Below, piece by piece: positions 17,581 to 27,425 of a DNA stretch of 64,000 nucleotides. This DNA is from Azonexus hydrophilus DSM 23864 (GTDB lineage Bacteria; Pseudomonadota; Gammaproteobacteria; Burkholderiales; Rhodocyclaceae). Numbering within the stretch: the stretch's first letter is position 1; every line of letters begins with the position of its first letter. Made by a program: the position numbers and the translations under genes. The notes beneath the pieces are model-generated. The model saw only the letters and a list, made by a program, of their open reading frames with translations, was not told where the DNA came from and ran no database searches. Location: NCBI RefSeq assembly GCF_000429605.1, contig NZ_KE386925.1, positions 523,209 through 587,208 on the forward strand, written 5' to 3'.

Positions 17581-17590
17581 GAATGGCTTA

Positions 17591-17610
17591 ATAACAAAAT
17601 ACGATAACAA
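17591..17610. promoter_or_regulatory. Candidate CysB operator between cysB and cysI
   Basis: ATAACAA occurs twice, 13 bases apart (17591-17597 and 17604-17610), in an AT-rich island. The 15 bases 17596-17610 match 51132-51146 upstream of cysD at 13 of 15 positions. The shared motif before two sulphate-assimilation transcripts fits a CysB binding site; the assignment is inference. Confidence 0.45.
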
Positions 17611-17704
17611 TCTAACGCAATATTCTTTTTGATTCAATGCTCGCCGGTTACGATGCGCTCCTCGAATCATTGCCGCACTTGCGCGCGGCCCGCAGAGGAA
17701 ACGC

Positions 17705-19390
17705 ATGTACCAATACGACGCCATCGACCGCCAGCTGATCCTTGACCGGGTCGAGCAGTTCCGTGACCAGGTCCGCCGCTGGCAGGCCGGCGAGCTGACC
17801 GACGACGAATTCCGCCCGTTGCGCCTGCAGAACGGCCTCTACATCCAGCGCCACGCACCGATGTTCCGCATCGCCGTGCCTTACGGCATGCTCAATTCGG
17901 CGCAACTGCGCAAACTCGCCCACGTCGCCCGCAAGTACGACCGCGGCTACGGCCACTTCACCACCCGCCACAACCTGCAACTGAACTGGCCGCAGCTGAC
18001 CGACGTGCCCGACATCCTGGCCGAGCTGGCCGAGGTCGACCTGCACGCCATCCAGACCTCGGGCAACTGCCTGCGCAACATCACCACCGACCAGTTCGCC
18101 GGCGTCGCCGCCGACGAGATCATCGACCCGCGCCCGCTGGCCGAAATCCTCCGCCAGTGGACCACCTTCCACCCGGAATTCGCCTTCCTGCCGCGCAAGT
18201 TCAAGATCGCCATTTCCGGCACCGAGGAAGACCGCGCGGTCACCTGGTTCCACGACATCGGCCTGCATCTCAAGGTGGTCGACGGCGTCACCGGCTTCAC
18301 CGTGATCGTCGGCGGCGGCCTCGGTCGCACGCCGATCCGCGGCCAGGTGGTGCGCGAGTTCCTGCCCTGGCAGCACATCCTCAGCTACTGCGAGGCAATC
18401 CTCCGCGTCTATAACCGCTTCGGCCGCCGTGACAACGCCTACAAGGCGCGCATCAAAATCCTGGTGCAGGCGCTCGGCGTCGAGGAATTCGGCAAGCTGG
18501 TCGAAGCCGAATGGGCGCACAGCAAGGACGGCCCGGCGACCATCACCCAGGCCGAGTACGACCGTGTCGCCGCGCATTTCGGCGCCCCGGCCTACGAGAC
18601 GATCACCACCGTCGATGCCGCCTACCAGGCAAAAATCGCTGAGGAGAAAGCCTTCGCCCGCTGGGTCGAGCGCAACACGCAACCGCACAAGGTGCCCGGC
18701 TACGCGGCAGTGACGCTGTCGCTCAAGCCGCACGGCGTCGCGCCGGGCGACATCACGTCCGACCAGATGGAAGTCGTCGCCGACCTCGCCGACCGCTACA
18801 GCTTCGGCGAACTGCGCATCAGCCACGAACAGAACATCATCCTCGCCGACGTCCGCCTCGCCGATCTGGCCGAGGTCTGGCGCGTGGCCAAGGCGGCCGG
18901 CCTGGCGACACCGAACATCGGCCTGTTGACCAGCATGATCTGCTGCCCCGGCGGCGATTTCTGCGACCTCGCCAACGCCAAGTCGATCCCGATCGCCACC
19001 GCCATCCAGCAGCGCTTCGACGACCTCGACTACCTGTTCGAGATCGGCGACATCGACCTCAACATCTCCGGCTGCATGAACGCCTGCGGCCACCACCACG
19101 TCGGCCATATCGGCGTGCTCGGCGTGGACAAGAACGACGCCGAGTTCTATCAGGTCACGCTCGGCGGTCGCCAGGGCAACGACGCCAAGCTCGGCAAGGT
19201 CATCGGCCCGTCGTTCTCAGCCGACGAGATGCCCGACGTGGTCGAGAAGATCATCAAGGTGTATCTGGAAAACCGGCACCCCGACGAGCATTTCATCGAC
19301 ACCTTCGACCGGATCGGCATCGACCCGTTCAAGAACCGCGTCTACGAAGGCCGCGCCCACGGCAAGGCCAAGCAGAAGGAGGCCGCATAA
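17705..19390 (+). CDS. cysI: Sulphite reductase hemoprotein, CysI-type
   Basis: A 561-residue siroheme/[4Fe-4S] enzyme that reduces sulphite to sulphide. It has two ferredoxin-like halves (HFTTRHNLQLNWPQL near 80; LRISHEQNIIL near 375), siroheme-contacting basic residues, and the cluster cysteines in MICCPGGDFCDLA and NISGCMNACGHHH. It lacks a flavoprotein partner gene (cysJ); instead a DUF934 gene follows directly, as in many Betaproteobacteria. AGAGGAA precedes the start. The neighbours cysH and cysB make sulphite rather than nitrite the likely substrate. Confidence 0.9.
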   Translation: MYQYDAIDRQLILDRVEQFRDQVRRWQAGELTDDEFRPLRLQNGLYIQRHAPMFRIAVPYGMLNSAQLRKLAHVARKYDRGYGHFTTRHNLQLNWPQLTDVPDILAELAEVDLHAIQTSGNCLRNITTDQFAGVAADEIIDPRPLAEILRQWTTFHPEFAFLPRKFKIAISGTEEDRAVTWFHDIGLHLKVVDGVTGFTVIVGGGLGRTPIRGQVVREFLPWQHILSYCEAILRVYNRFGRRDNAYKARIKILVQALGVEEFGKLVEAEWAHSKDGPATITQAEYDRVAAHFGAPAYETITTVDAAYQAKIAEEKAFARWVERNTQPHKVPGYAAVTLSLKPHGVAPGDITSDQMEVVADLADRYSFGELRISHEQNIILADVRLADLAEVWRVAKAAGLATPNIGLLTSMICCPGGDFCDLANAKSIPIATAIQQRFDDLDYLFEIGDIDLNISGCMNACGHHHVGHIGVLGVDKNDAEFYQVTLGGRQGNDAKLGKVIGPSFSADEMPDVVEKIIKVYLENRHPDEHFIDTFDRIGIDPFKNRVYEGRAHGKAKQKEAA

Positions 19391-19903
19391 ATGGCACAAC
19401 TGATCAAACAAGGCAATGTCACTGCCGACACCTGGACGACACTGACGCTGGCCGAAGGCGAAACCCCGGAAACCGTCGCCCTGCCGACCGGCGATGTCAT
19501 CTTCCCGCTCGCCGTGTGGCGCGCGCGCAGGAACGAGATCGTCTCCTGCCACAAGCGCATCGGCCTCCTGCTGCTGCCTGACGACAAGGTCGAGGACATT
19601 GCCGCCGACCTCGAATACTTCGTCGTCGTCGCCGTACATTTCCCGAAGTTCGTCGACGGTCGCGGCTACTCGACCGCCGCCCTGTTGCGCCAGCGCTATC
19701 ATTACCAGGGTGAGCTGCGCGCCGTCGGCGACGTGCTGCACGACCAGCTCTTTTTCATGAAACGCGTCGGCTTCGACAGCTACGCGCTGAAGGACGGCAA
19801 GGACGCCATCTACGCCATCGGCAAGGGCTTTGCCCCGTTCTCCGAAACCTACCAGGCATCAACCGACCAGCCCGATCCGCACTTCCGCCGCCGCTCCGCC
19901 TGA
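19391..19903 (+). CDS. DUF934 protein, companion of CysI
   Basis: A 170-residue DUF934 protein whose gene starts the base after the cysI stop codon. Recognisable segments are LPTGDVIFPLAVWRARR, IGLLLLPDDKVEDIAADL, FPKFVDGRGYSTAALLRQRY and LRAVGDVLHDQLFFMKRVGFDSY. The family is almost always linked to CysI in proteobacteria without CysJ, and may serve in electron delivery or assembly; that role is inferred from context. It has no cysteine ladder for an iron-sulphur cluster and no signal peptide. Confidence 0.85.
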   Translation: MAQLIKQGNVTADTWTTLTLAEGETPETVALPTGDVIFPLAVWRARRNEIVSCHKRIGLLLLPDDKVEDIAADLEYFVVVAVHFPKFVDGRGYSTAALLRQRYHYQGELRAVGDVLHDQLFFMKRVGFDSYALKDGKDAIYAIGKGFAPFSETYQASTDQPDPHFRRRSA

Positions 19904-19917
19904 AAGCCCAGCCAGCC

Positions 19918-20637
19918 ATGACGCCAGCCCTGCTCAACATCACCCCCGAACTCGCCGCCAGCACCGCCGCCAAGGCCGACGCCGCGCGCGCGCTGCTCGC
20001 CGACATCGCCGGCGCGTGGTCACCGGCCGCCTTCGCCAACAGCCTCGGCGCCGAAGACATGGTCCTCACCGACCTGATCGTCAAGGCCAAGCTGCCGATC
20101 GAGATCTTCAGCCTCGACACCGGTCGTCTGCCGGCCGAAACCTACGACCTGATGGCGGCGGTCGACCGGCACTACGGGCTGAAATTGAAGCTCTACTTCC
20201 CGCAGGCCGAGGAAGTCGAAAGCTATGTCAGGCAGCACGGCATCAACGCCTTCTACGACTCGGTCACGCTCAGGAAGGCCTGCTGCTACGCACGCAAGGT
20301 CGAACCGCTGCGCCGCGCCCTGGCCGGCAAGCGCGCCTGGATCACCGGCATGCGCGCCGAACAGGCGGCCACCCGTGGCCAGCTGGCGACGCAGGAATAC
20401 GACGAAGGCAACGGCCTGGAAAAATTCAACCCGCTCGCCGCCTGGAGCGAGAAGGAAGTCTGGACCTACATCAAGCAGAACGCCGTGCCCTACAACGCCC
20501 TGCACGACAAGTTCTACCCCAGCATCGGCTGCGCCCCCTGCACTCGCGCCGTCTCCCTCGGCGAAGACATCCGCGCCGGCAGATGGTGGTGGGAAGCACC
20601 GGAATCCAAGGAGTGTGGACTGCACGTAAAGGCGTAA
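19918..20637 (+). CDS. cysH: APS/PAPS reductase CysH, iron-sulphur type
   Basis: A 239-residue reductase that converts adenylyl sulphate to sulphite. It has the modified PP-loop FANSLGAEDMVL and SLDTGRLPAETY, the paired cysteines Cys122-Cys123 (RKACCYARKVEPL) and Cys205/Cys208 (IGCAPCTR) that hold a [4Fe-4S] cluster, and the catalytic Cys233 in the C-terminal ECGLH. The cluster cysteines mark it as the APS-using form, which agrees with a cysDN locus that lacks cysC. It lies 14 bases after the DUF934 gene in the cysI operon. Confidence 0.94.
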   Translation: MTPALLNITPELAASTAAKADAARALLADIAGAWSPAAFANSLGAEDMVLTDLIVKAKLPIEIFSLDTGRLPAETYDLMAAVDRHYGLKLKLYFPQAEEVESYVRQHGINAFYDSVTLRKACCYARKVEPLRRALAGKRAWITGMRAEQAATRGQLATQEYDEGNGLEKFNPLAAWSEKEVWTYIKQNAVPYNALHDKFYPSIGCAPCTRAVSLGEDIRAGRWWWEAPESKECGLHVKA

Positions 20638-20680
20638 TCGCTGTCAAAGCGGCTGAACCTCAACGAGAAAGGACGCTGCA

Positions 20681-21253
20681 ATGAAAACGAAGTGGTTACG
20701 CCGACTGGGTTTATCGAGCCTCCTGGCCCTCCTCGGCCTGCCGCTGGCGCAGGCACAACCGGCCTGTCCGGGCTTGCTCAACCACCAGTTCGCCAATCTT
20801 CAGGATGGCTCGCCGATGCCGCTCTGCCAGTACGCCGGCAAGGTCATCCTAGTCGTCAACACGGCCAGCAAGTGCGCCTTCACCTCGCAGTACGAAGGCC
20901 TGGAGAAACTCTACGCCGAACTGAAGGATCGCGGCCTGGTCGTGCTCGGTTTTCCGTCCAACGACTTCGGCGAACAGGAGCCGGGCAGTAACCAGCAGAT
21001 CGCCGACTTCTGCCGGATGACCTACGGCGTCGAGTTCCCGATGGTCGCCAAGACCGTGGTCAAGGGACCGCAGGCCAACGGCTTCTACCGCCAACTGGCC
21101 GAACGCACCGGCAGCACCCCGAAATGGAACTTCCACAAGTACCTGATCAACCGCGATGGCAGCCAGATCGTCGCCTACACCAGCCTGACCTCGCCCGACA
21201 GCAGCAGCCTGCGCAAAAAGATCGATCAGTTCCTGACCCAGCCGGGCAGATAA
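20681..21253 (+). CDS. Periplasmic glutathione peroxidase (cysteine type)
   Basis: A 190-residue peroxidase with a signal peptide (about 1-25, ending AQA-QP), so it acts in the periplasm. The catalytic Cys65 is in NTASKCAFTSQY, with the partner motifs GFPSNDFGEQEPG and WNFHKYLI supplying Gln, Trp and Asn of the active site. Cytoplasmic homologues such as E. coli BtuE lack the signal sequence. It may use thioredoxin-like donors rather than glutathione. It follows cysH by 43 bases and converges with katG, so two peroxide-removing genes are adjacent. Confidence 0.9.
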   Translation: MKTKWLRRLGLSSLLALLGLPLAQAQPACPGLLNHQFANLQDGSPMPLCQYAGKVILVVNTASKCAFTSQYEGLEKLYAELKDRGLVVLGFPSNDFGEQEPGSNQQIADFCRMTYGVEFPMVAKTVVKGPQANGFYRQLAERTGSTPKWNFHKYLINRDGSQIVAYTSLTSPDSSSLRKKIDQFLTQPGR

Positions 21254-21263
21254 GCAAGAGATG

Positions 21264-21297
21264 GAAAAGCCACGCCGGAACTGTCTCCGGCGTGGCT
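21264..21297 (-). terminator. Terminator of katG
   Basis: A perfect 12-bp stem (AGCCACGCCGGA at 21268-21279 with 21286-21297) around a 6-base loop. Read on the reverse strand it ends in a short U run (21268-21265), which assigns it to katG; on the forward strand no T run follows. Confidence 0.75.
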
Positions 21298-21317
21298 GGT
21301 CGGGCGGATGTGGCGGA

Positions 21318-23537
<2,220 letters not shown>

Positions 23538-23601
23538 TCATACTAGGAGAGATGGTCGCCCCCGGCCAATTGTATTGACCGATTGCATTCATAGGGTGCG
23601 G

Positions 23602-25986
23602 CTATGCGCTGCCGGCGGACAACCAGTGCAGCACCTTGTCGAACAGCAGCCGTGGCACGACGGGCTTGCCAAGATGGTCGTCCATGCCGGCTTCACGGCA
23701 CAGACGGCGATCTTCCTCGAAAACATTGGCGGTCATGGCGACGATCGGCGCCTGCCGGCTCGCCCCCTGGCCGGCGCGGATCGCCCGGGTTGCCCCGGGA
23801 CCGTCGAGATTGGGCATCTGCATGTCCATCAGGATCAGGGCGTAAGACTTTTCCGCCGCCATCGTCACTGCCTGCAGACCGTCCGTCGCCAGGTCGACGT
23901 TCAGCCCGGCACCGGCAAGCAGTTCGCGGATCACCTCCTGATTGATCGGCTCGTCCTCGACCACCAGGATGTCGCTGCCGGTGAAGCGCTGGCGCAAGGC
24001 CATCTCGGAAAACTCGTCGGCAAGCTCCACCGCCGTTGCCTCGTCGGCGCTCGCGGCGGCTTCGGGCAGGCAGACGGTGAACCAGAAAACGCTGCCCTGA
24101 CCGGGTTCGCTGTCGACACCGATCTCGCCGTGCATCAGGCTGACCAGTCGGCGGCAGATCGCCAGGCCCAGACCGGTGCCGCCGTAGCGGCGGGTCATCG
24201 AGCCATCGGCCTGTTCGAAGGCGGAGAAGATGCGGGCGCGTTCTTCGGCGGAAATACCGATTCCCGTATCGCTGACAGCAAAGCGCAGTGAGCGGCCGAC
24301 GCCGGTTTGCGCGCCGGCGGTGATGCGCAGCGTAACCTCGCCGCGTTCGGTGAATTTGATGGCATTGCCGAGCAGGTTGATCAGGATCTGCTCCAGACGC
24401 AGCGGATCACCCATGAAGCGCTGGCCGGCCAGTGCCGGGGCAACATCGAAACGGAGCAGCAAGCCCTTTTCCTCGGCCTTGTGGGCAAACAAGGCCGACA
24501 GGTTGTCGAGCACCACGTCGAGCCGGAACGGCGCGCATTCCAGCGACAAACGTTCGGCCTCGATCTTGGACAGGTCGAGAATGTCGTTGAGCACACCGAG
24601 CAGCCGTTGTGCCGAGCGTTGCGCCTTGTCCAGAAGATCCAGGGGCTTGGCATCGACCAGGTGTTTTTGCGCCAGCGCGATCATGCCCATGATGCCGTTC
24701 ATCGGCGTGCGCAATTCGTGGCTCATGTTGGCCAGGAAGATGCTCTTGGCGCGATTGGCCGACTCGGCCATGTCCTTGGCGGTCTGCAGTTCGCGGGTGC
24801 GTTCGGCAACCATCTGTTCCAGATGCACCTGATACTCGCCAAGCGCCGCCTGCGAGGCGGTCCGTACGGCAATTTCGTCCTGCAGGCGGGCATTGGTGTC
24901 GGCCAGCTGCCGGGTCCGCTCGTCCACCCGCTGCTCGAGTTCCTCACGCGCACTGCGCAGGCTGTCAGTCATCTGGTTGAACGATGCCGCCAGTTCGCCG
25001 ATTTCATCCTTGACCGTCAGCGCGGCCCGTTCATGCAGGTTGCCGTGGGTGATCGAGCGCGCCGTCCCGATCAGGCTGAGAATCGGCTGCAGGATGGAAC
25101 GGCGCAGACTGGTGGCCAGTACGCCCGCCGCCACCAGCATGACCAGGAAAACCAGCACCATCAGCCCGATCGAGGTCGGAATCAGCCGCTGGATCTCGAC
25201 CCGCGTATCCTCGCTGACCTGCAGCGCAATGGCGTGCAGCCGGGAGGCCGTTTCGGCCAGGCGATGTTCGCTTTCTGCCGTCAGGCTGCGGTAGCCGAGG
25301 TAACTTTCAAAACTGTTCACGTAGTCGCTGGCGTCCTGCAGCATGCGGTAAAGCTGGCGCTGTGCTTCACGGTCGGCTTGCCGCCCGGGGGCCGAAGAGC
25401 GCAATCGCTCCAGCGCCTGGTGGATGTCCGCCAGCGTTCCGCCCGCGACCGTCGGCGCGGCCAGCTCGGGTTGCTGCCCGTACCACTGCAGGCTGAGCAC
25501 CAACCGGAGAACATCGTCAAAGCCCTGTCGATCGAAGGCGACATCCTGACGGATACGGGAATCGGCAAGGGCCGCCTGCATCCGTCGCCCCAGCTCGCGC
25601 ACCCGGCTCTCCAGCGCTGCCCGGCGATCGCGCTCGACCACGTATTTCTGGAACTGCAGACGGTAATCGTCGATCAGCGGCAGGATGGCTGCGAAACGCT
25701 CGCTGCTGTCCGGCATCGTCGCCACCCGCTGGCGGACGCTGTCGAGTGCGGCAAAGGTTTCATTCTCGGCATGACGGGAATGCTGGCGGACAAACTGATC
25801 GGTGGCATCGCGAATGCGCAGCATGTCGTCCATCAGGCTAGCCACCCCCTCCTGCAACCTGACCTGGCCGGCGATGAAATACGCGGTATATACCCCGACC
25901 ATGGCATTGATCGCCACCAGCAGGATGAGGACGGCAAAGCTGAGATTGATCTTTTGCCGGAAGCCGGGTGTACGGGTGAGTTTCAC
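23602..25986 (-). CDS. Membrane hybrid histidine kinase, TorS-like, paired with a binding lipoprotein
   Basis: A 794-residue hybrid kinase. It has membrane helices at about 14-38 and 270-293 and between them a 230-residue, largely helical periplasmic sensor. Then come a HAMP domain (about 294-350), a coiled coil, HisKA with His423 ([12 protein letters not shown]) and HATPase with intact N, G1 and G2 boxes ([24 protein letters not shown]). A C-terminal receiver carries Asp721 ([13 protein letters not shown]). No HPt domain is attached. The start overlaps the stop of the binding lipoprotein by four bases (ATGA). The helical sensor and the coupled binding protein resemble TorS-TorT; the ligand is unknown. 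Confidence 0.9.
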   Translation of the reverse strand: MKLTRTPGFRQKINLSFAVLILLVAINAMVGVYTAYFIAGQVRLQEGVASLMDDMLRIRDATDQFVRQHSRHAENETFAALDSVRQRVATMPDSSERFAAILPLIDDYRLQFQKYVVERDRRAALESRVRELGRRMQAALADSRIRQDVAFDRQGFDDVLRLVLSLQWYGQQPELAAPTVAGGTLADIHQALERLRSSAPGRQADREAQRQLYRMLQDASDYVNSFESYLGYRSLTAESEHRLAETASRLHAIALQVSEDTRVEIQRLIPTSIGLMVLVFLVMLVAAGVLATSLRRSILQPILSLIGTARSITHGNLHERAALTVKDEIGELAASFNQMTDSLRSAREELEQRVDERTRQLADTNARLQDEIAVRTASQAALGEYQVHLEQMVAERTRELQTAKDMAESANRAKSIFLANMSHELRTPMNGIMGMIALAQKHLVDAKPLDLLDKAQRSAQRLLGVLNDILDLSKIEAERLSLECAPFRLDVVLDNLSALFAHKAEEKGLLLRFDVAPALAGQRFMGDPLRLEQILINLLGNAIKFTERGEVTLRITAGAQTGVGRSLRFAVSDTGIGISAEERARIFSAFEQADGSMTRRYGGTGLGLAICRRLVSLMHGEIGVDSEPGQGSVFWFTVCLPEAAASADEATAVELADEFSEMALRQRFTGSDILVVEDEPINQEVIRELLAGAGLNVDLATDGLQAVTMAAEKSYALILMDMQMPNLDGPGATRAIRAGQGASRQAPIVAMTANVFEEDRRLCREAGMDDHLGKPVVPRLLFDKVLHWLSAGSA

Positions 25987-27293
25987 GGGAGATCTTTCCC
26001 TCGTCCGGCGAATCGCTGCCGGGTCTCGTTGCTCAGTTCCCGGACGATCTGCGGATACTCATCGGGAAAGGCCAGAAAATCGGCGAAGGCGTTCAGTCCC
26101 GCTTCTGCCACCGCCGGCGGTGCCGCCAGATCGAAAGCGAAGGTGAAGATCGGGCTATCCTGAATTTCATTGCGGACCCGGCGCTGGATGTCGCTGTAGG
26201 CGGCTTCCGGCACCAGCCGGTTGGGCGCCAGCGCCCCCGAGCCCTGACTGAAGGCCCGCTGCGCTTCGACACCAGCTAGATAGATCATCACCTGGCGCGC
26301 CCCGGCAGGATTGGCCGCCCGCTTGGGCAGAATCAGGCCGTCAATCGGCCCCATCGCCACCTTCGGCAATGTCGGGTCGATGACCGGGAAGGGGAAGAAA
26401 TCGAAATCCTTGCCGGCCACCCAGCCATGCGCCGGATTGGTGAAGTAGCCGATGCTCCAGGTGCCCATCAGGGTCATCGCGGCTTCGCCCCGGAACAGCA
26501 TCTCGTTGGCCCCACTGTCCCAGGCCAGGTTGTTGGGGTGCGGTTCGCGGTTGAAATACCCTTTGTCGATCAGGTTTTTCCAGCGCACAAAAACCGCGCG
26601 GACCCGCGGGTCGTCGAAACTGGCCTGGCCGGCCATCAAGGCCTGGCGGAATTCGTGGGGTGCGGTGCGTAGCAGCAGGTAGTCGAACCAGAACTGGGCC
26701 GGCCATTTATCCCGTGCCCCCAGCGCAATCGGCGTCACTCCGGCGGCCTTCAGGGTTTCGCACACGACCAGGAACTCATCCCAGTTGGCCGGCGCTTGCA
26801 GGCCATGCGCTGCAAACAGGCGCTTGTTGTAGAAAAAACCGATGAAATGCTGGGTCAGGGGCAGGAAATACTTGTGCCCCTGATACTCGACCGCGGCATC
26901 GATCAGCGCCGGCGAGAAGCGTTCATCGAGTTGCGCCTGCTGCCAGACGTCGTCGATCGGCGCCAGATGTTCGACCAGCGACGCGGTTCGCGCACCTGCC
27001 CAGTAGGAGTAGAGATCGGGGGGATTGCCGGCTTTCAGCGTGTCCTGGATGCTGGTCTTGAATGCTTCGTGATCGAGCGAGACCGCTTTCAAGGCGTACA
27101 AATGGCTACGGCTGTCGAAAGTCCGGGCCATTTCATCGACCCCGCCACTCAGCGAGTCGGTGAAATAGTGCAGGAAGGAAACACTGCTACGCGGCGCCTC
27201 GAGGGCCTTGTCGCCCGGGTTATCGCAAGCGGCCACAAAGCCGAGCACGAGCAGCCAGGAAAGCTTGGAAATACGCGAAAACAGGGTATGCAT
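25983..27293 (-). CDS. Extracellular solute-binding lipoprotein, family 1 (sugar type)
   Basis: A 436-residue periplasmic binding protein with lipobox FVAACDNPG near residue 22, so it is membrane-anchored. The fold is the sugar-binding family 1: [20 protein letters not shown] at the N-terminus, [60 protein letters not shown] and FFPFPVIDP, typical of oligosaccharide or sugar binders. No permease or ATPase gene is near. The gene runs into the hybrid kinase with a four-base overlap, so its main job is probably to present a ligand to that kinase. I chose the ATG at 27293, which gives a normal lipoprotein signal. Confidence 0.87.
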   Translation of the reverse strand: MHTLFSRISKLSWLLVLGFVAACDNPGDKALEAPRSSVSFLHYFTDSLSGGVDEMARTFDSRSHLYALKAVSLDHEAFKTSIQDTLKAGNPPDLYSYWAGARTASLVEHLAPIDDVWQQAQLDERFSPALIDAAVEYQGHKYFLPLTQHFIGFFYNKRLFAAHGLQAPANWDEFLVVCETLKAAGVTPIALGARDKWPAQFWFDYLLLRTAPHEFRQALMAGQASFDDPRVRAVFVRWKNLIDKGYFNREPHPNNLAWDSGANEMLFRGEAAMTLMGTWSIGYFTNPAHGWVAGKDFDFFPFPVIDPTLPKVAMGPIDGLILPKRAANPAGARQVMIYLAGVEAQRAFSQGSGALAPNRLVPEAAYSDIQRRVRNEIQDSPIFTFAFDLAAPPAVAEAGLNAFADFLAFPDEYPQIVRELSNETRQRFAGRGKDLP

Positions 27294-27395
27294 GCCGAAT
27301 ATCTTGCAAATCGTCAGGAGATAGCATGCCATGAAGCCCGGAAGAATTCGCGGGCACCTTTGCTGCGCCGCAACAAAATGGTAGTCTAGGCGCCA

Positions 27396-27401
27396 TAAAA
27401 T
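27396..27401 (+). promoter_or_regulatory. -10 box before the cNMP-acetate kinase-PduL gene
   Basis: TAAAAT preceded by CCA lies 24 bases upstream of the start codon; GGAG at 27416-27419 is the ribosome-binding site. The 132-base gap is shared with the divergent binding lipoprotein. No -35 box or CRP-like palindrome is evident. Confidence 0.3.
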
Positions 27402-27425
27402 CAGCGTCACAACGCGGAGCACAGC

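Noticed and set aside
17705-19390. Assimilatory nitrite reductase instead of sulphite reductase
   Set aside because: The two enzymes share motifs, but the flanking cysB, DUF934 and cysH genes point to sulphite.
24307-26163. A 618-residue open frame antisense to the hybrid kinase
   Set aside because: Shadow of the kinase reading frame; no domain, no ribosome-binding site.
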